DNA of 64,000 nucleotides from the NCBI GenBank assembly GCA_963830725.1, contig CAWHNO010000013.1, positions 1 through 64,000 of the forward strand, read 5' to 3'. How positions within the stretch are numbered: position 1 is the stretch's first letter; each line of letters starts with the position of its first letter. This document shows, piece by piece, positions 16,758 through 26,165 of the stretch. The notes under the pieces were generated by a model that was given only the letters and a program-made list of their open reading frames with translations, ran no database searches and was not told where the DNA came from. The stretch is from DASSUW01 sp963830725. GTDB lineage: Bacteria > Actinomycetota > Thermoleophilia > Solirubrobacterales > Solirubrobacteraceae. Made by a program: the position numbers and the translations under genes.

Positions 16758-19660
16758 GGCTTCAGCGGCAGGTCGACGGTGAAGGTCGAGCCGGCGTCGA
16801 GGCGGCTGTCTACCGTGATGCCGCCCCCGAGCGCCCGCGCGAGCCGTTGCGAGATGGTCAGGCCGAGACCGGTTCCGGCGCGCGTCGAGTCGGCTCGGTG
16901 GAACTCGAGGAAGACCTTGTCGAGCTGCTCGCCGGCGATGCCGATCCCGGTGTCGGACACCGCGATCCGGAGCCGCCCGTCGACCGCCTCGGCGCGCATG
17001 CCGATCGAGCCGGCGTCGGTGTACTTGATCGCGTTGCTGAGCAGGTTCAGCAAGATCTGCTTGACCTTGTCGCGGTCGGTGGCGACGCGGGGAAGATGCG
17101 GGTCGGCGTGCACGAGCACTCGCACCCGCGGGCGGTCGACGAGCGGCTCGAGCGAGCCGGCGACCTCGTGCAGCACGCCGGCGATGTCGGTCTCGGCGAC
17201 GTCGAGGCCGACCTCGCCGGCCTCCGCGCGGGAGAGGTCGAGGATCTCGTCGATCAGCGCCAGCAGGCGCTCGGCGCTGCTGAGGATCTTCGAGAGGTTG
17301 TCGACCTGCTTCGGCGGCAGGCCGTCGGCGTTGCGCGAGACGAGCCGCGTGAAGCCGATGATCGCGTTCAGCGGCGTCCGCAGCTCGTGGCTCATGCTCG
17401 CCAGGAACCGGCTCTTCGCCAACGCGGCCTCCGTGGCCGTGTCACGCGCCATCTCGACGCGCCGCAGGAGCTCGGCCATCTTCGCCTCGCCGCGCTTCTG
17501 CGCGGTGATGTCGATGTCGATGCCGGCGACGGCCACAGTCGTGTCTCCGTCGAGCACCGGGAACCGCACATCGGCGATGACGTGCTCCTTCCCGCCACGG
17601 AGGACGTTGGCCTCGTGGCGGCTCGGCTGCCCGGTCATCAGGACCTCGCGATCGATCCGCGTGTGCAGCTCGGGCCGGACATCGACGTCGGTCAGCGAGC
17701 CGATTTCGACGAGCGTCTTGCCGCGGATCTCGTCGAGCCGGAGGCCCCAGAATTCCTCGTACAGCCGGTTCACGAGGATGAAGCGGCCGCTGAGGTCGCG
17801 GAGGTAGACGTGGGCCGGCATGTTGTCGATGAGCGCACGCAGGCGTGCCTCCTCGGAGCGCTGGCGCTCGACCACGCGCCCGAGCTGGGTCCCGACGCTC
17901 AAGAGCAGGTCGAGCAGCTCAGGGTCGGCCGGCAGCGGCTGCTCGGAGAAGAACTCCATGACGCCGACGACCTGGCTGCCGGCCATGACCGGCACAGCGA
18001 GCTCGCCGCTCGCCGCGAGCGCCGGGTTGCGCGTCTCGAGCGCGACGCCGGGCAGTCCGTAGCCCGCCCGCACGCGCCGGCCGTCCTTTGCGGCGCGAAG
18101 CTGCGCGTACCGCTCCTCGTCGCTGATCCGCCAGACGCCGGTGGACACCAGCTCGTCAGGATCGTCGCGGCTGACGAGGAAGGCGTGACCGGCCGCCCAG
18201 CCCGTGTACTCGCACACCTCGCCGAGCGCGAGGGCGAGCGCCTCCTCGACCGACGACGACTCGTTGGCCGCGGCGGACGTCCGCCGCAGCAGCTGCAGCG
18301 AATCGCTGCGGTGCCGCACGGCGTCGAGGACACGGTTGTACTCGGCGGCGATCCGGCCGACCTCGGTGTGCGGCTCGACGTGGACGGGCCGCGTGATGTC
18401 GCCGGTCCGGCGATGTTCGTCCATGTCCAAGAGCAGATCGGACATGGCCGTGCTGGCGTCGTGCTCGGCGATGTTGAGCCCGGCGACCTCCCCCTCCTCG
18501 TCGATCCGGAAGGGGACGTGGCGGTTGATGAGCTTCAGCGCAAGATAGCCCGCACCGAACGCCCAGGCGAAGGCCACGCCGACGCCGACGAGCTGGATGC
18601 CGGTCTGCTCGAGGTTGCCGGAGGCGACCGGGAAGGCGTCGGGGTCTGCGAGCAGGCCGACGGCGAGCGTGCCCCAGATCCCCGCGCCGAGATGGACCGG
18701 CACGGCGCCGACCGCGTCGTCGATCCGCATGCGCTCGAGCGCGCGCGTCACCAAACGCATGACGACTGCGCCCACGCCGCCGATCACGGCGGCCTTCCAC
18801 GGGGTCATGATGTGCGCCGACGCCGTGATGGCGACGAGCCCCGCCAGCGAGGCGTTCATGATCGTCACCACATCCGGGCGGCGATCGAGTCGCCACGTGA
18901 GCGCCATCCCGACGAGCCCGCCGAACGTGGCGGCGAGCGTCGTGTTCAGGATGATCGCCGGCACGTCGGCCGTGAGGCCGAACCGACTGCCGCCGTTGAA
19001 CCCGTACCACCCCACCCACAGCACGAACACGCCCAGCGTGGTGAGCGGCAGGTAGTCGGCGCGGATCGGTACGGCGCCGCGGCCGAAGCGCCCGATCCGC
19101 GGTCCCAGGATCACGATCGCCGCGAGCGCCATCCAGCCTCCGACCGAGTGGACGACGGTCGAACCAGCGAAGTCGACGAACCCGAGGTTCCGCAGCCAGC
19201 CGCCGTCGCCCCACGCCCAATGGCCGAAGACCGGGTACGTGATCGCGGCGACGAACGTGGCCAGCACGAGGTAGCCGCCGAAGCGCATCCGCTCGGCGAC
19301 GGCGCCCGACATGAGCGTCGTCGCCGTCCCGATGAAGCCGAGCTGGAACAGGAAGAAGGCGGTCAGGAACGCGCCGTCGCCGTCGTAGAGGAATGAGTTC
19401 GTCCCGACGAGCCCGCCCTCGTCGGAGCCGAACATCAGCCCGAAGCCGAACAGCCAGAACAGCGACGCCGCGACGAGGAAGTTGGCGAAGTTCTTGATCG
19501 CGACGTTGATCGAGCTCTTCGAGCGCACGAGGCCGCTCTCGAGCGCGGTGAAGCCGGCCTGCATGAGCAGGACGAGCGCCGCGCAGACCAGCAGCCAGGC
19601 TATGTCGACCGATCTCGATATGGGCGACCCCCCAGCGTGCAGCAGGCAGCGCCGGTCCAC
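16754..19660 (-). CDS. Ammonium channel-histidine kinase fusion (Amt-GAF-PAS-HK)
   Basis: 968-residue membrane sensor. Residues about 17-382 are an Amt/Rh channel with 11 membrane segments: both pore histidines are present (His171 in STVVHSVGG, His323 in PVHLGAGIWG), as is Asp163 of the DFAG motif. The Amt cytoplasmic tail (GLNIAEHDAS, about 394) leads into a HAMP-like helix (about 425-450), a GAF domain (about 455-600), a PAS domain (about 605-720), a HisKA domain with phospho-acceptor His758 (SHELRTPLNAII) and an ATPase domain (NLLSNAIKYT, DTGIGI, GTGLGL). Amt kinases such as Kuenenia Ks-Amt5 are known ammonium sensors. GTG 19660 is the start. The response regulator follows with a 4-base overlap. 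Confidence 0.9.
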   Translation of the reverse strand: MDRRCLLHAGGSPISRSVDIAWLLVCAALVLLMQAGFTALESGLVRSKSSINVAIKNFANFLVAASLFWLFGFGLMFGSDEGGLVGTNSFLYDGDGAFLTAFFLFQLGFIGTATTLMSGAVAERMRFGGYLVLATFVAAITYPVFGHWAWGDGGWLRNLGFVDFAGSTVVHSVGGWMALAAIVILGPRIGRFGRGAVPIRADYLPLTTLGVFVLWVGWYGFNGGSRFGLTADVPAIILNTTLAATFGGLVGMALTWRLDRRPDVVTIMNASLAGLVAITASAHIMTPWKAAVIGGVGAVVMRLVTRALERMRIDDAVGAVPVHLGAGIWGTLAVGLLADPDAFPVASGNLEQTGIQLVGVGVAFAWAFGAGYLALKLINRHVPFRIDEEGEVAGLNIAEHDASTAMSDLLLDMDEHRRTGDITRPVHVEPHTEVGRIAAEYNRVLDAVRHRSDSLQLLRRTSAAANESSSVEEALALALGEVCEYTGWAAGHAFLVSRDDPDELVSTGVWRISDEERYAQLRAAKDGRRVRAGYGLPGVALETRNPALAASGELAVPVMAGSQVVGVMEFFSEQPLPADPELLDLLLSVGTQLGRVVERQRSEEARLRALIDNMPAHVYLRDLSGRFILVNRLYEEFWGLRLDEIRGKTLVEIGSLTDVDVRPELHTRIDREVLMTGQPSRHEANVLRGGKEHVIADVRFPVLDGDTTVAVAGIDIDITAQKRGEAKMAELLRRVEMARDTATEAALAKSRFLASMSHELRTPLNAIIGFTRLVSRNADGLPPKQVDNLSKILSSAERLLALIDEILDLSRAEAGEVGLDVAETDIAGVLHEVAGSLEPLVDRPRVRVLVHADPHLPRVATDRDKVKQILLNLLSNAIKYTDAGSIGMRAEAVDGRLRIAVSDTGIGIAGEQLDKVFLEFHRADSTRAGTGLGLTISQRLARALGGGITVDSRLDAGSTFTVDLPLKP

Positions 19661-19951
19661 TATGTGGCATACCGCTCAATCGCCGTGCGGGTAGCCGAAC
19701 CGACAGCGTCAGGTTCACCATCACGTCACGGCGGCAACTGCGCGGGAAGGAACTGCTCGAAGCCCACGCATCTCCGACCTCGCCTACGACAGCGGGGCGT
19801 GGCTCTCATGGCGGACCCAGGCGGCCGCGCTGCGCGCCGCGATCTCCCCCGAAGCGGCGGGCCGGCCCGGAGCTCGGGCCGGCGCGCCCGCGGAAATCCC
19901 TGGACTGCGCTCCCGGTTGCCAACCGGCCGCGCCCGACATAGCCTCGGCGG
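19661..19951. other. Divergent intergenic region between Amt kinase and LuxR gene
   Basis: 291 bases without a recognisable gene. It holds a perfect 9-base hairpin with 5-base loop (gccggcccg-gagct-cgggccggc, 19861-19883). No clear GlnR or NtrC box was seen by eye. Both flanking promoters must lie here. Confidence 0.5.
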
Positions 19952-22442
19952 GTGGCCATGTCGACTCATGAGCCGCAGTTGCTCGGTCGGCGCAGCGAAT
20001 GCGCGGCGCTGGATCAGCTCGTGGCGAGCGTGCGCGAGGGTCTGAGCCGCGCACTGGTGCTGCGCGGCGAGGCCGGCGTGGGCAAGAGCGCCCTGCTCGA
20101 GTATCTGGTGTGGCGCGCGTCGGGGTGCGGCATTGCCCGTGCGGCGGGCGTCGAGTCGGAGATGGAGCTCGCGTTCGCGGGGTTGCATCAGATGTGCGCG
20201 CCGTTCGTCGATCGCCTGGACCGCCTCCCCGGCCCGCAGCGCGAGGCCCTCGGCACCGCGCTCGGTCTGCGCGAGGGCGACGCCCCGGATCGCTTCCTCG
20301 TCGGCCTGTCGGTCCTGAGCCTGTTGTCCGACGCGGCCGAGGAGCGGCCGCTGGTATGCGTCGTCGACGATGCGCAGTGGCTCGACGGCGCGTCGGCGCA
20401 GGCGCTGGCGTTCGTGGCACGCCGTCTGGGAGCTGAGTCGGTCGGGCTGGTGTTCGCCGTGCGCGAGCCGGCCGGCGAGCAGCATCTCGAGGGTCTGGCG
20501 GAGCTCGTGGTCGGTGGGCTGGCCGACGGTGATGCGCAAGCCCTGCTGGACGCCGTGGTCGCCGGTCCGCTCGACGAGCGGGTGCGTGATCGGATCGTCG
20601 CCGAGACGCGCGGGAATCCGCTGGCGTTGCTCGAGCTGCCACGCGGCCGGACACCCGCCGAGTTGGCGGGCGGGTTCGGGCTGGACGGCGGGCCGGACGA
20701 TTTGAACCCGCCCGCCCGCATCGAGGAGCGCTTCCAGGAGCGACTCGCGGAGCTGCCGCCGGGAACCCGGCTCCTGCTGCTGGTCGCGGCGGCCGAGCCG
20801 GTCGGCGATCCGCTGTTGGTGTGGAAGGCGGCCGCCGCGCTGGGGATCGAGGGCGGCTCTGCAGACCCGGCGACGGCGGCCGGCCTGGTCGAGCTCGGCG
20901 CCCAGGTGCGGTTCCGCCATCCGCTGGTGCGGTCCGCCGTGTACGGGGCAGCCGTACCGGAGGATCGGCGGCGCGTCCACGAAGCCCTCGCCGAGGCCAC
21001 CGACGCTGATGTCGAACCCGATCGCCGCGCGTGGCACCGCGCCCAGGCGACGGCCGGGCTCGACGAAGGCGTCGCGGCGGAGCTGGAGCGCTCGGCGAGC
21101 CGGGCACGCTCGCGCGGCGGCCTGGCGGCAGGGGCCGCCTTTCACGAGCGCGCCGCTGAGCTGACGCCCGACCCGAAGCGCAGGGCACAGCGTGCACTGG
21201 CCGCGGCGCAGGGCAAGCACCAGGCGGGCGCGCCCGACGCGGCGCTGCGCCTGCTGGCGATGGCGGAGGCCGGGCCGCTGGACGAGCTCGAGCAGGCACG
21301 AGCGCAGCTGCTGCATGCGCAGATCACGTTCGCGACCACACGGGGCCGCGACGCTCCGCCGCTGCTGCTCGCGGCCGCCGAGCGGCTGAAGCCGCTGGAC
21401 TCGCAGCTCGCGCACGCGACCTACCTCGAGGCGTTCGCGGCGGCATTCGTCGCCGACCGCCTTGCCCACGGCGGCGATACGCGCGAGGTCGCCGCCGCGG
21501 TCCTCGCCGCCGACTGGGGGACGTTGCCGACCGAGTCGCCACGCGCCTGCAGTCTGCTGCTGAACGGGCTCGCCCTCCTCACGTGCCAGGGCTACACCGC
21601 TGGGACGCCGGCGCTGAAGGAGGCGGGAGTAGCGACGGTGGCTGCCCATCGCGGCCTGCGCTCCGTGGGACGGCAGGAGCCGCGTCGGCCTCGCTGCTGC
21701 CGGCCCGCCACCGATCGCCGCGGCGCTCGAGCGCTGGCGGCCGAGCGGCCGCGGAGGCGACCGCAGCGTCAGCCGCGCGGTATCGAACTGGGTGGCCAGG
21801 CAGAGTCGCGGGGGGCCTGGCGGACTGGGGGCGCGGCCGCTACAACGGCTCGGCCGCTACGACGAGCCTCGCCGCCGCGGATTTGCGGTCGGCAACGTGA
21901 TGTTGGCTGGTGACCGAGATCGCCGAGGCCAACGGCACCGACTGGTCGCTGGGATTCCTCGCCCGCTCCCGCGCGCTGGCCGCGGAGCGGCAGGCCGCCG
22001 AGCGCTCTACCGCGAGGGGATCGAGCGGCTCGAGCGCACACGCATCCGCGTGGCTCTCGCCCGCACGATGCTCGTATACGGCGAGTGGCTGCGGCGCGAG
22101 AACCGCCGCGTCGACGCGCGCGAGCAGCTCCGCGCCGCACACGAGATGCTCACGGACGTCGGCATGGAGGCGTTCGCCGAGCGGGCCCGCAGGGAGCTGC
22201 TGGCGACCGGGGAGACGGTACGCAAGCGGACCGTCGAGACGCTGGACGATCTGACGCCGCAGGAGGCGCAGATCGGGCGTCTGGCGGCCGACGGGTTCAC
22301 GAACCCGGAGATCGGCGCGCAGCTCTTCCTCAGCCCGCGCACCGTCGAGTGGCATCTACGCAAGGTCTTCGGAAAGCTCGGGATCAGCTCCCGGAGACAG
22401 CTCCGCACGGCCCTGCCTGACAGCGGCCTGGTTCCGGCCTGA
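19952..22442 (+). CDS. Large ATP-binding LuxR-family (LAL) regulator, damaged in the middle
   Basis: Signal-transduction ATPase of the LAL type. Residues about 10-30 hold LLGRRSECAALDQL, then Walker A RGEAGVGKSALLEYL (about 38) and Walker B VCVVDDAQWLDG (about 136). A helical tetratricopeptide-like middle follows, and the C-terminus has the LuxR HTH (LTPQEAQIGRLAADGFTNPE, then LFLSPRTVEWHLRKVFGKLG). The reading frame is clean to about 21640, is disrupted between about 21640 and 21990 where no single frame matches the family and some sequence seems lost, then resumes to the stop at 22442. A functional protein is doubtful unless this segment is a sequencing artefact. ATG at 19958 is an alternative start. 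A strong hairpin follows the stop. Confidence 0.75.
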
Positions 22443-22446
22443 GACA

Positions 22447-22478
22447 GCCTGGGCCCCGCCATCTGGCGGGGCCCAGGC
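22447..22478. terminator. Bidirectional hairpin terminator
   Basis: A perfect 14-base stem (gcctgggccccgcc / ggcggggcccaggc) with an atct loop lies immediately after the LuxR stop and downstream of the convergent VOC gene. It can serve both strands. Confidence 0.8.
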
Positions 22479-22481
22479 CGG

Positions 22482-22556
22482 CTATCGGTGGAGCCAGTGG
22501 CTCACGCGCTCTTCGAGCGCCGCGAGGTGCGCGACCTCATCGGGAAACCACCACAC
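22482..22556 (-). pseudogene. Short C-terminal protein fragment
   Basis: The minus strand reads TVWWFPDEVAHLAALEER and continues VSHWLHR to a stop at 22482-22484, in a frame different from the overlapping end of the VOC gene. It has the look of a protein C-terminus, perhaps of a DUF3291-like protein, but only 24 residues are present. A remnant is the likeliest reading; a chance frame cannot be excluded. Confidence 0.3.
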
Positions 22557-23237
22557 CGTGCGCCTCCTCCATGTAGAGGTCGGCGGCCGCGTCTGCCTGC
22601 TCGGGCGTGCTGCCGTGCTGGCGGGCGCTCAGGTACGGCGCGTACCAGTCCCACCAGTTGTGGGCCGGCGCCGCCTTCTCGAAGCGGTCGTGGTGCAGGC
22701 CCGTCTCGAGCAGGAGCTCGGCCAGCGTGGCGACGGGCGTCTCGTCCACCCGGCCGGGCAGGCGGGAGGTGACTTCCTGCAGCAGGAACTCGTTCCCGTC
22801 GGGATCGCTGAACGTCGCGTACGAGCTGTAGGACTTGCGCTCGGGGTCCGGCCGGGCTCGCGGCGCGAGCCGTCGGCGGTGAACGCCACGCCGTGGAAGA
22901 CCTCGGACACGTCGACGCCGCGCTCGATCAGATCGGCGCGCGCCGCCTCGATGTCCTCGACGGCCAGCAGCAGGCTCCCGACCGACCCGGGGACGGCGGT
23001 CGTGACTCCGGTGCCGAAGATCAGCGACGCCTCAGAGCCGGGCGGCGTGAACTGCAGGACCCGGAAGTCCTCGGTGAAGACGAAGTCCGCGTCCTCGCGC
23101 CATCCCAGCGAGGCGAAGAACTGCTTGGTGCGCTCGGCGTCGGACACGGGAAGGATCACGACCTCGAGCTTCAGGTCGCTCGAACGCGTCTCGGGGACCT
23201 GGGTCGCGGTGGCGGTGTTGAGTTCGGTGGTGTTCAT
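22537..23237 (-). CDS. VOC (glyoxalase-like) protein with C-terminal extension, one frameshift
   Basis: Small vicinal-oxygen-chelate fold protein. The N-terminal part (about 22-145) is the VOC domain, starting LKLEVVILPVSDAERTKQFF and GWREDADFVF and ending around DPDGNEFLLQEV. A C-terminal extension (about 155-230) reads LAELLLETGLHHDRFEKAAP then WWDWYAPYLSARQHGS, an alpha-helical add-on found in a known glyoxalase subgroup. A one-base deletion near 22850 (GGCCGG-ACCCC for GGCCGGGACCCC) splits the two frames. ATG 23237 has an ggaggac-type ribosome site. Substrate unknown; such proteins often act in antibiotic or electrophile resistance. It is divergent from the disulfide oxidoreductase. Confidence 0.75.
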
Positions 23238-23375
23238 GGTGTCCTCCGTGGGGGTTTGGGTGTGGACAGCACGGTCTCGCGTTTCGAGCCGCGTCGCGCC
23301 CGTGTAAGTCCCTGGTCTCTCCCCCCGGGGTCGTCTAGGGTTGCGACAAGCGCCGGGGAACGAGCGGAGGTCGCC

Positions 23376-24722
23376 ATGAGCTACGACTACGACGTGATCG
23401 TGCTGGGCGCCGGCTCGCCCGGGGAGCACTGCGCCGGTGCGCTGGCAGAGGGCGGGCTGCGGGTCGCCGTCGTCGAGCGCGAGCTGGTCGGCGGCGAGTG
23501 CTCCTACTTCGCGTGCATCCCGTCCAAGACGCTGCTGCGGCCCGGTGAGGCCGTGCACGCCGCCCGCGACGTGGGCGCGACCGCGGAGGTCGACGTGGAG
23601 GCCGCGCTGGCCTGGCGCGACTTCATGGTCTCCGACTACTCCGACGCCGGCCAGGAGCGCTGGCTGGAGAGCGAGGGCATCGACCTGCTTCGCGGCAGCG
23701 GCCGGCTCGCCGGGACCGGCGTGGTCGAGGTCGACGGCGCGCGCCACACCGCCGGCCACGTCGTCCTCGCCAACGGCTCGGAGCCCTTCATCCCGCCGAT
23801 CCCGGGGCTGCATGAGCTCGACGGGTTCTGGACCAACCGTCAGGCGACGGGCATGAAGGCCGTCCCGCGCCGCATGCTCGTCATCGGCGGCGGGCCGGTC
23901 GGCGTCGAGATGGCGCAGGCTGTGCGCCGCCTGGGCGGCGAGGTCGCGCTCGTCGCGGGCGGCGTGCTCGCGCGCGAGGCCGCGCCGCTGGGCGAGGCGC
24001 TCGGCGAGGTCCTGCGCCGAGACGGCATCGAGCTCGTCATCGGCGCGCACGTGGCCGCCGCCCGGCGCGCGGGCGAGGACTACGTCCTGGAGCTCGACGA
24101 CGGTCGCGAGCTGCAGGGCGACCGGCTGCTCGTCGCCACCGGGCGTCGCCCGCGCGTGGACGGGATCGGGCTCGACACGGTCGGTATCGAAGCCGACCCG
24201 CGTGGCGTCCCGGTCGACGCGCACCTGCGGGTCGGCGAGCGCCTGTGGGCGGTCGGCGACGTCACCGGCATCTGGCCGCTGACGCATGTCGGCAAGTACC
24301 AGGGCCGCGTCGTCGCCTCCAACATCCTCGGCGAGCCGCGCGAGGCCCACTACGAGGCGGTTCCGCGCGTGACCTACACCGACCCGCACGCCGCCGCGGT
24401 CGGCGCGATCGAAGCGCGGTTCAGCGCGACGGTGCTCGTGTCGGAGGTGGCCAAGACCGCCACCTACACACACAAGTACGCCGAGTCCAACGGCTTCCTC
24501 ACGCTGCTCAGCGACGGCGAGCGCCTGACCGGCGCCTACGCGCTCGGGCCCGAGGCCGGTGAGTGGCTCCAGCAGGCCACGCTGGCCATCCGCGCCCGCG
24601 TGCCGCTCGACGTGATGCTCGACACGATCCAGCCCTTCCCGACCTTCTCGGAGATCTACCTCGCTGCCCTCAAGGCGCTCCGCAAGGAGATCGCCCCCGC
24701 GCGAACTGCGCCCGCCGTCTAG
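23376..24722 (+). CDS. Pyridine nucleotide-disulfide oxidoreductase
   Basis: 448-residue flavoprotein of the lipoamide dehydrogenase/mercuric reductase superfamily. It has the FAD-binding VIVLGAGSPGEHCAGALAEG, the redox-active CX4C pair in GGECSYFACIPSKTLL (about 45-60), an NAD(P)-binding MLVIGGGPVGVEMAQAVRRLG (about 170), the second FAD motif LWAVGDVTGIWPLTHVGKYQ (about 288) and a C-terminal dimerisation domain. The C-terminal active-site motif, normally HPTxxE, reads FPTFSE (about 24637): the catalytic His is replaced by Phe while Glu remains. That makes a true lipoamide dehydrogenase unlikely; a quinone, thiol or metal reductase is possible. Divergent from the VOC gene. Confidence 0.88.
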   Translation: MSYDYDVIVLGAGSPGEHCAGALAEGGLRVAVVERELVGGECSYFACIPSKTLLRPGEAVHAARDVGATAEVDVEAALAWRDFMVSDYSDAGQERWLESEGIDLLRGSGRLAGTGVVEVDGARHTAGHVVLANGSEPFIPPIPGLHELDGFWTNRQATGMKAVPRRMLVIGGGPVGVEMAQAVRRLGGEVALVAGGVLAREAAPLGEALGEVLRRDGIELVIGAHVAAARRAGEDYVLELDDGRELQGDRLLVATGRRPRVDGIGLDTVGIEADPRGVPVDAHLRVGERLWAVGDVTGIWPLTHVGKYQGRVVASNILGEPREAHYEAVPRVTYTDPHAAAVGAIEARFSATVLVSEVAKTATYTHKYAESNGFLTLLSDGERLTGAYALGPEAGEWLQQATLAIRARVPLDVMLDTIQPFPTFSEIYLAALKALRKEIAPARTAPAV

Positions 24723-24772
24723 GGCACCCACCGACCAGGGTCTTCAGATATGGACGCCATGTAGGTACGTCG

Positions 24773-24832
24773 CGTCGCGTGCGGTCACGGTGGGCAGTGG
24801 CCGCACGCGACGTGCTGCGCCGAGCGCAGCAC
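24773..24832 (+). terminator. Tandem hairpins after the disulfide oxidoreductase
   Basis: The first hairpin is a perfect 12-base stem (cgtcgcgtgcgg 24773-24784 with ccgcacgcgacg 24801-24812). The second, a 9-base stem with cga loop (gtgctgcgc 24812-24820 / gcgcagcac 24824-24832), overlaps its last base. The pair lies between the oxidoreductase stop and the ABM gene start, so it may terminate the first transcript or attenuate read-through into the next. Confidence 0.65.
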
Positions 24833-24854
24833 GGTGTGCGGCTACGATCGGGTC

Positions 24855-25196
24855 GTGGCCGATCGCGTCGTCGCCATCACGCGCATCCACGGGATCGCCG
24901 GACGACGCGACGAGCTGCGCGAGCTGATGCGGGCGACCGAGAACCGTGTCGGCGCCGAGCCCGACTGCCGGCTCTACCGGTTCGCGGCCACGCTCGAGGA
25001 CCCCGACGAGTACATCCACGTCCAGGAATGGGCCGGCGACCAGGCGTTCGCGGCGCACCAGAGCTCGCCGGCCTTCCGCGACTATCAACGAGCGGTGTTC
25101 GGCCTCCTCGCCCGCCCCTCCGACATGACCGTGCATCGAGGGGCCTCGGTGATCCCCCAGCCGTCAGGCCAGCCCGACCCGCGCAGCATCGACTGA
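24855..25196 (+). CDS. Antibiotic biosynthesis monooxygenase (ABM) domain protein
   Basis: About 113 residues with one dimeric ferredoxin-like ABM fold: ITRIHGIAGRRDELRELM at the N-terminus, then EPDCRLYRFAATLEDPDEY and VQEWAGDQAFAAHQSSPAF, the last being the diagnostic His/Ser segment of the YgiN-like group. GTG at 24855 is preferred; GTG/ATG-like starts up to 24834 remain possible. Members act as small quinol monooxygenases or heme-degrading enzymes, and the neighbouring disulfide oxidoreductase could be a redox partner (inference). Confidence 0.82.
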   Translation: MADRVVAITRIHGIAGRRDELRELMRATENRVGAEPDCRLYRFAATLEDPDEYIHVQEWAGDQAFAAHQSSPAFRDYQRAVFGLLARPSDMTVHRGASVIPQPSGQPDPRSID

Positions 25197-25295
25197 CATT
25201 GGCGCGGTCCTTCGCGCCGCGGTCGCATCGTCCCGGTACCCTGGTCCGCTCGCCGGCCCGGGGCGGGGATCAGCCGGGCGCTTCGGCGTGCGGCG

Positions 25296-26078
25296 TCAAG
25301 CGGTCGGCGCCGGCGCGATCGGCGCTGTGACGGGCGTGGACGTCACAGCGGGCTCGACGGTGACGGCGACGACCGGCTCGGCCGCGAAGCGGTAGCCGAT
25401 GCCGAAGTGCGTGTGGATGTAGCGCCAGCCCGGCGAGACCTGCTCGAGCTTCTGCCGCAGCTTGCGGACGAACACGTCGACCGAGCGGTCACCGTGCACC
25501 ATCGCGTAGCCCCAGATGCGCTCGTAGATCTCCTCGCGCTTGAGCACCTGGCCCTCGGCCTCGACGAGGACGCCGATGAGCTCGAACTCGCGTCGCGTGA
25601 GATCTGCGCCGACGGCACCGGCCAGCACCTGGTAGGTGTCGGCGCGGATCTCGAGCCCGCCGGCGATGAGCGGCTCTGCCGCTTCGGGCGCTTCCGCCCG
25701 CCTGCGGCGCCGGACGATCGCTTCGACGCGCGCGATCAGCTCTTCTGGGTGGTAGGGCTTGCCGATCCAGTCGTCGGCTCCGAGCCGCAACCCGCGCACG
25801 CGCTGGGCCACGGTCGACCGGCCGGTACAGACGAGCACCGCCAGCAGCGGCAGCCGCGCGCAGACCGTCTCGAGATACGCCCACGCCTGTGGGCCGAGCA
25901 CGTCGAGGTCGATCACCAGCGCGTCGAGCCGCATCGCCACCAGCTCGTCCGGCGGCACCGGCGACGCGAAGACGCGGTGTTGCCAGCCGGCCCGCTGGAG
26001 CCGATTCGCAAGAACCGTCAGCAGTCCGCTGTCGGAATCCACGATCCCCAGCCGGATCGCCGCTCGGGCGGTGGTCAT
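25296..26078 (-). CDS. OmpR/PhoB-family response regulator
   Basis: 260-residue two-component output protein. The receiver (about 8-122) has the phospho-acceptor segment ALVIDLDVLGP and the Lys in GADDWIGKPYHPEEL. The winged-helix DNA-binding domain (about 150-235) is clear: LTRREFELIGVLVEAEGQV and GDRSVDVFVRKLRQKLEQ then IHTHFGIGYRF. The receiver's first acidic patch is unusual (GIVDSDSGLL). A Pro/Thr/Val-rich tail of 25 residues follows. ATG 26078 is chosen because family similarity begins there. No histidine kinase is adjacent. It is divergent by 87 bases from the DUF47 gene, which suggests it controls it. Confidence 0.88.
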   Translation of the reverse strand: MTTARAAIRLGIVDSDSGLLTVLANRLQRAGWQHRVFASPVPPDELVAMRLDALVIDLDVLGPQAWAYLETVCARLPLLAVLVCTGRSTVAQRVRGLRLGADDWIGKPYHPEELIARVEAIVRRRRRAEAPEAAEPLIAGGLEIRADTYQVLAGAVGADLTRREFELIGVLVEAEGQVLKREEIYERIWGYAMVHGDRSVDVFVRKLRQKLEQVSPGWRYIHTHFGIGYRFAAEPVVAVTVEPAVTSTPVTAPIAPAPTA

Positions 26079-26165
26079 CGCGCCCGCCAGCATACGGCAC
26101 GCAGACAATTCGGCCAGCCGTCGTCCGAATTCCCCGCCGGCGTGGCCGGCGCTAGGGTGCAGCGC

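Noticed and set aside
14844..19396. Very long open frames on the plus strand (about 850-990 codons) opposite the Amt kinase and its regulator
   Set aside because: They arise from high GC and lack family features, while the minus strand encodes well-conserved multi-domain proteins.
19661..19951. GlnR or NtrC binding sites upstream of the Amt kinase
   Set aside because: No convincing consensus was found by eye; a profile search would be needed.
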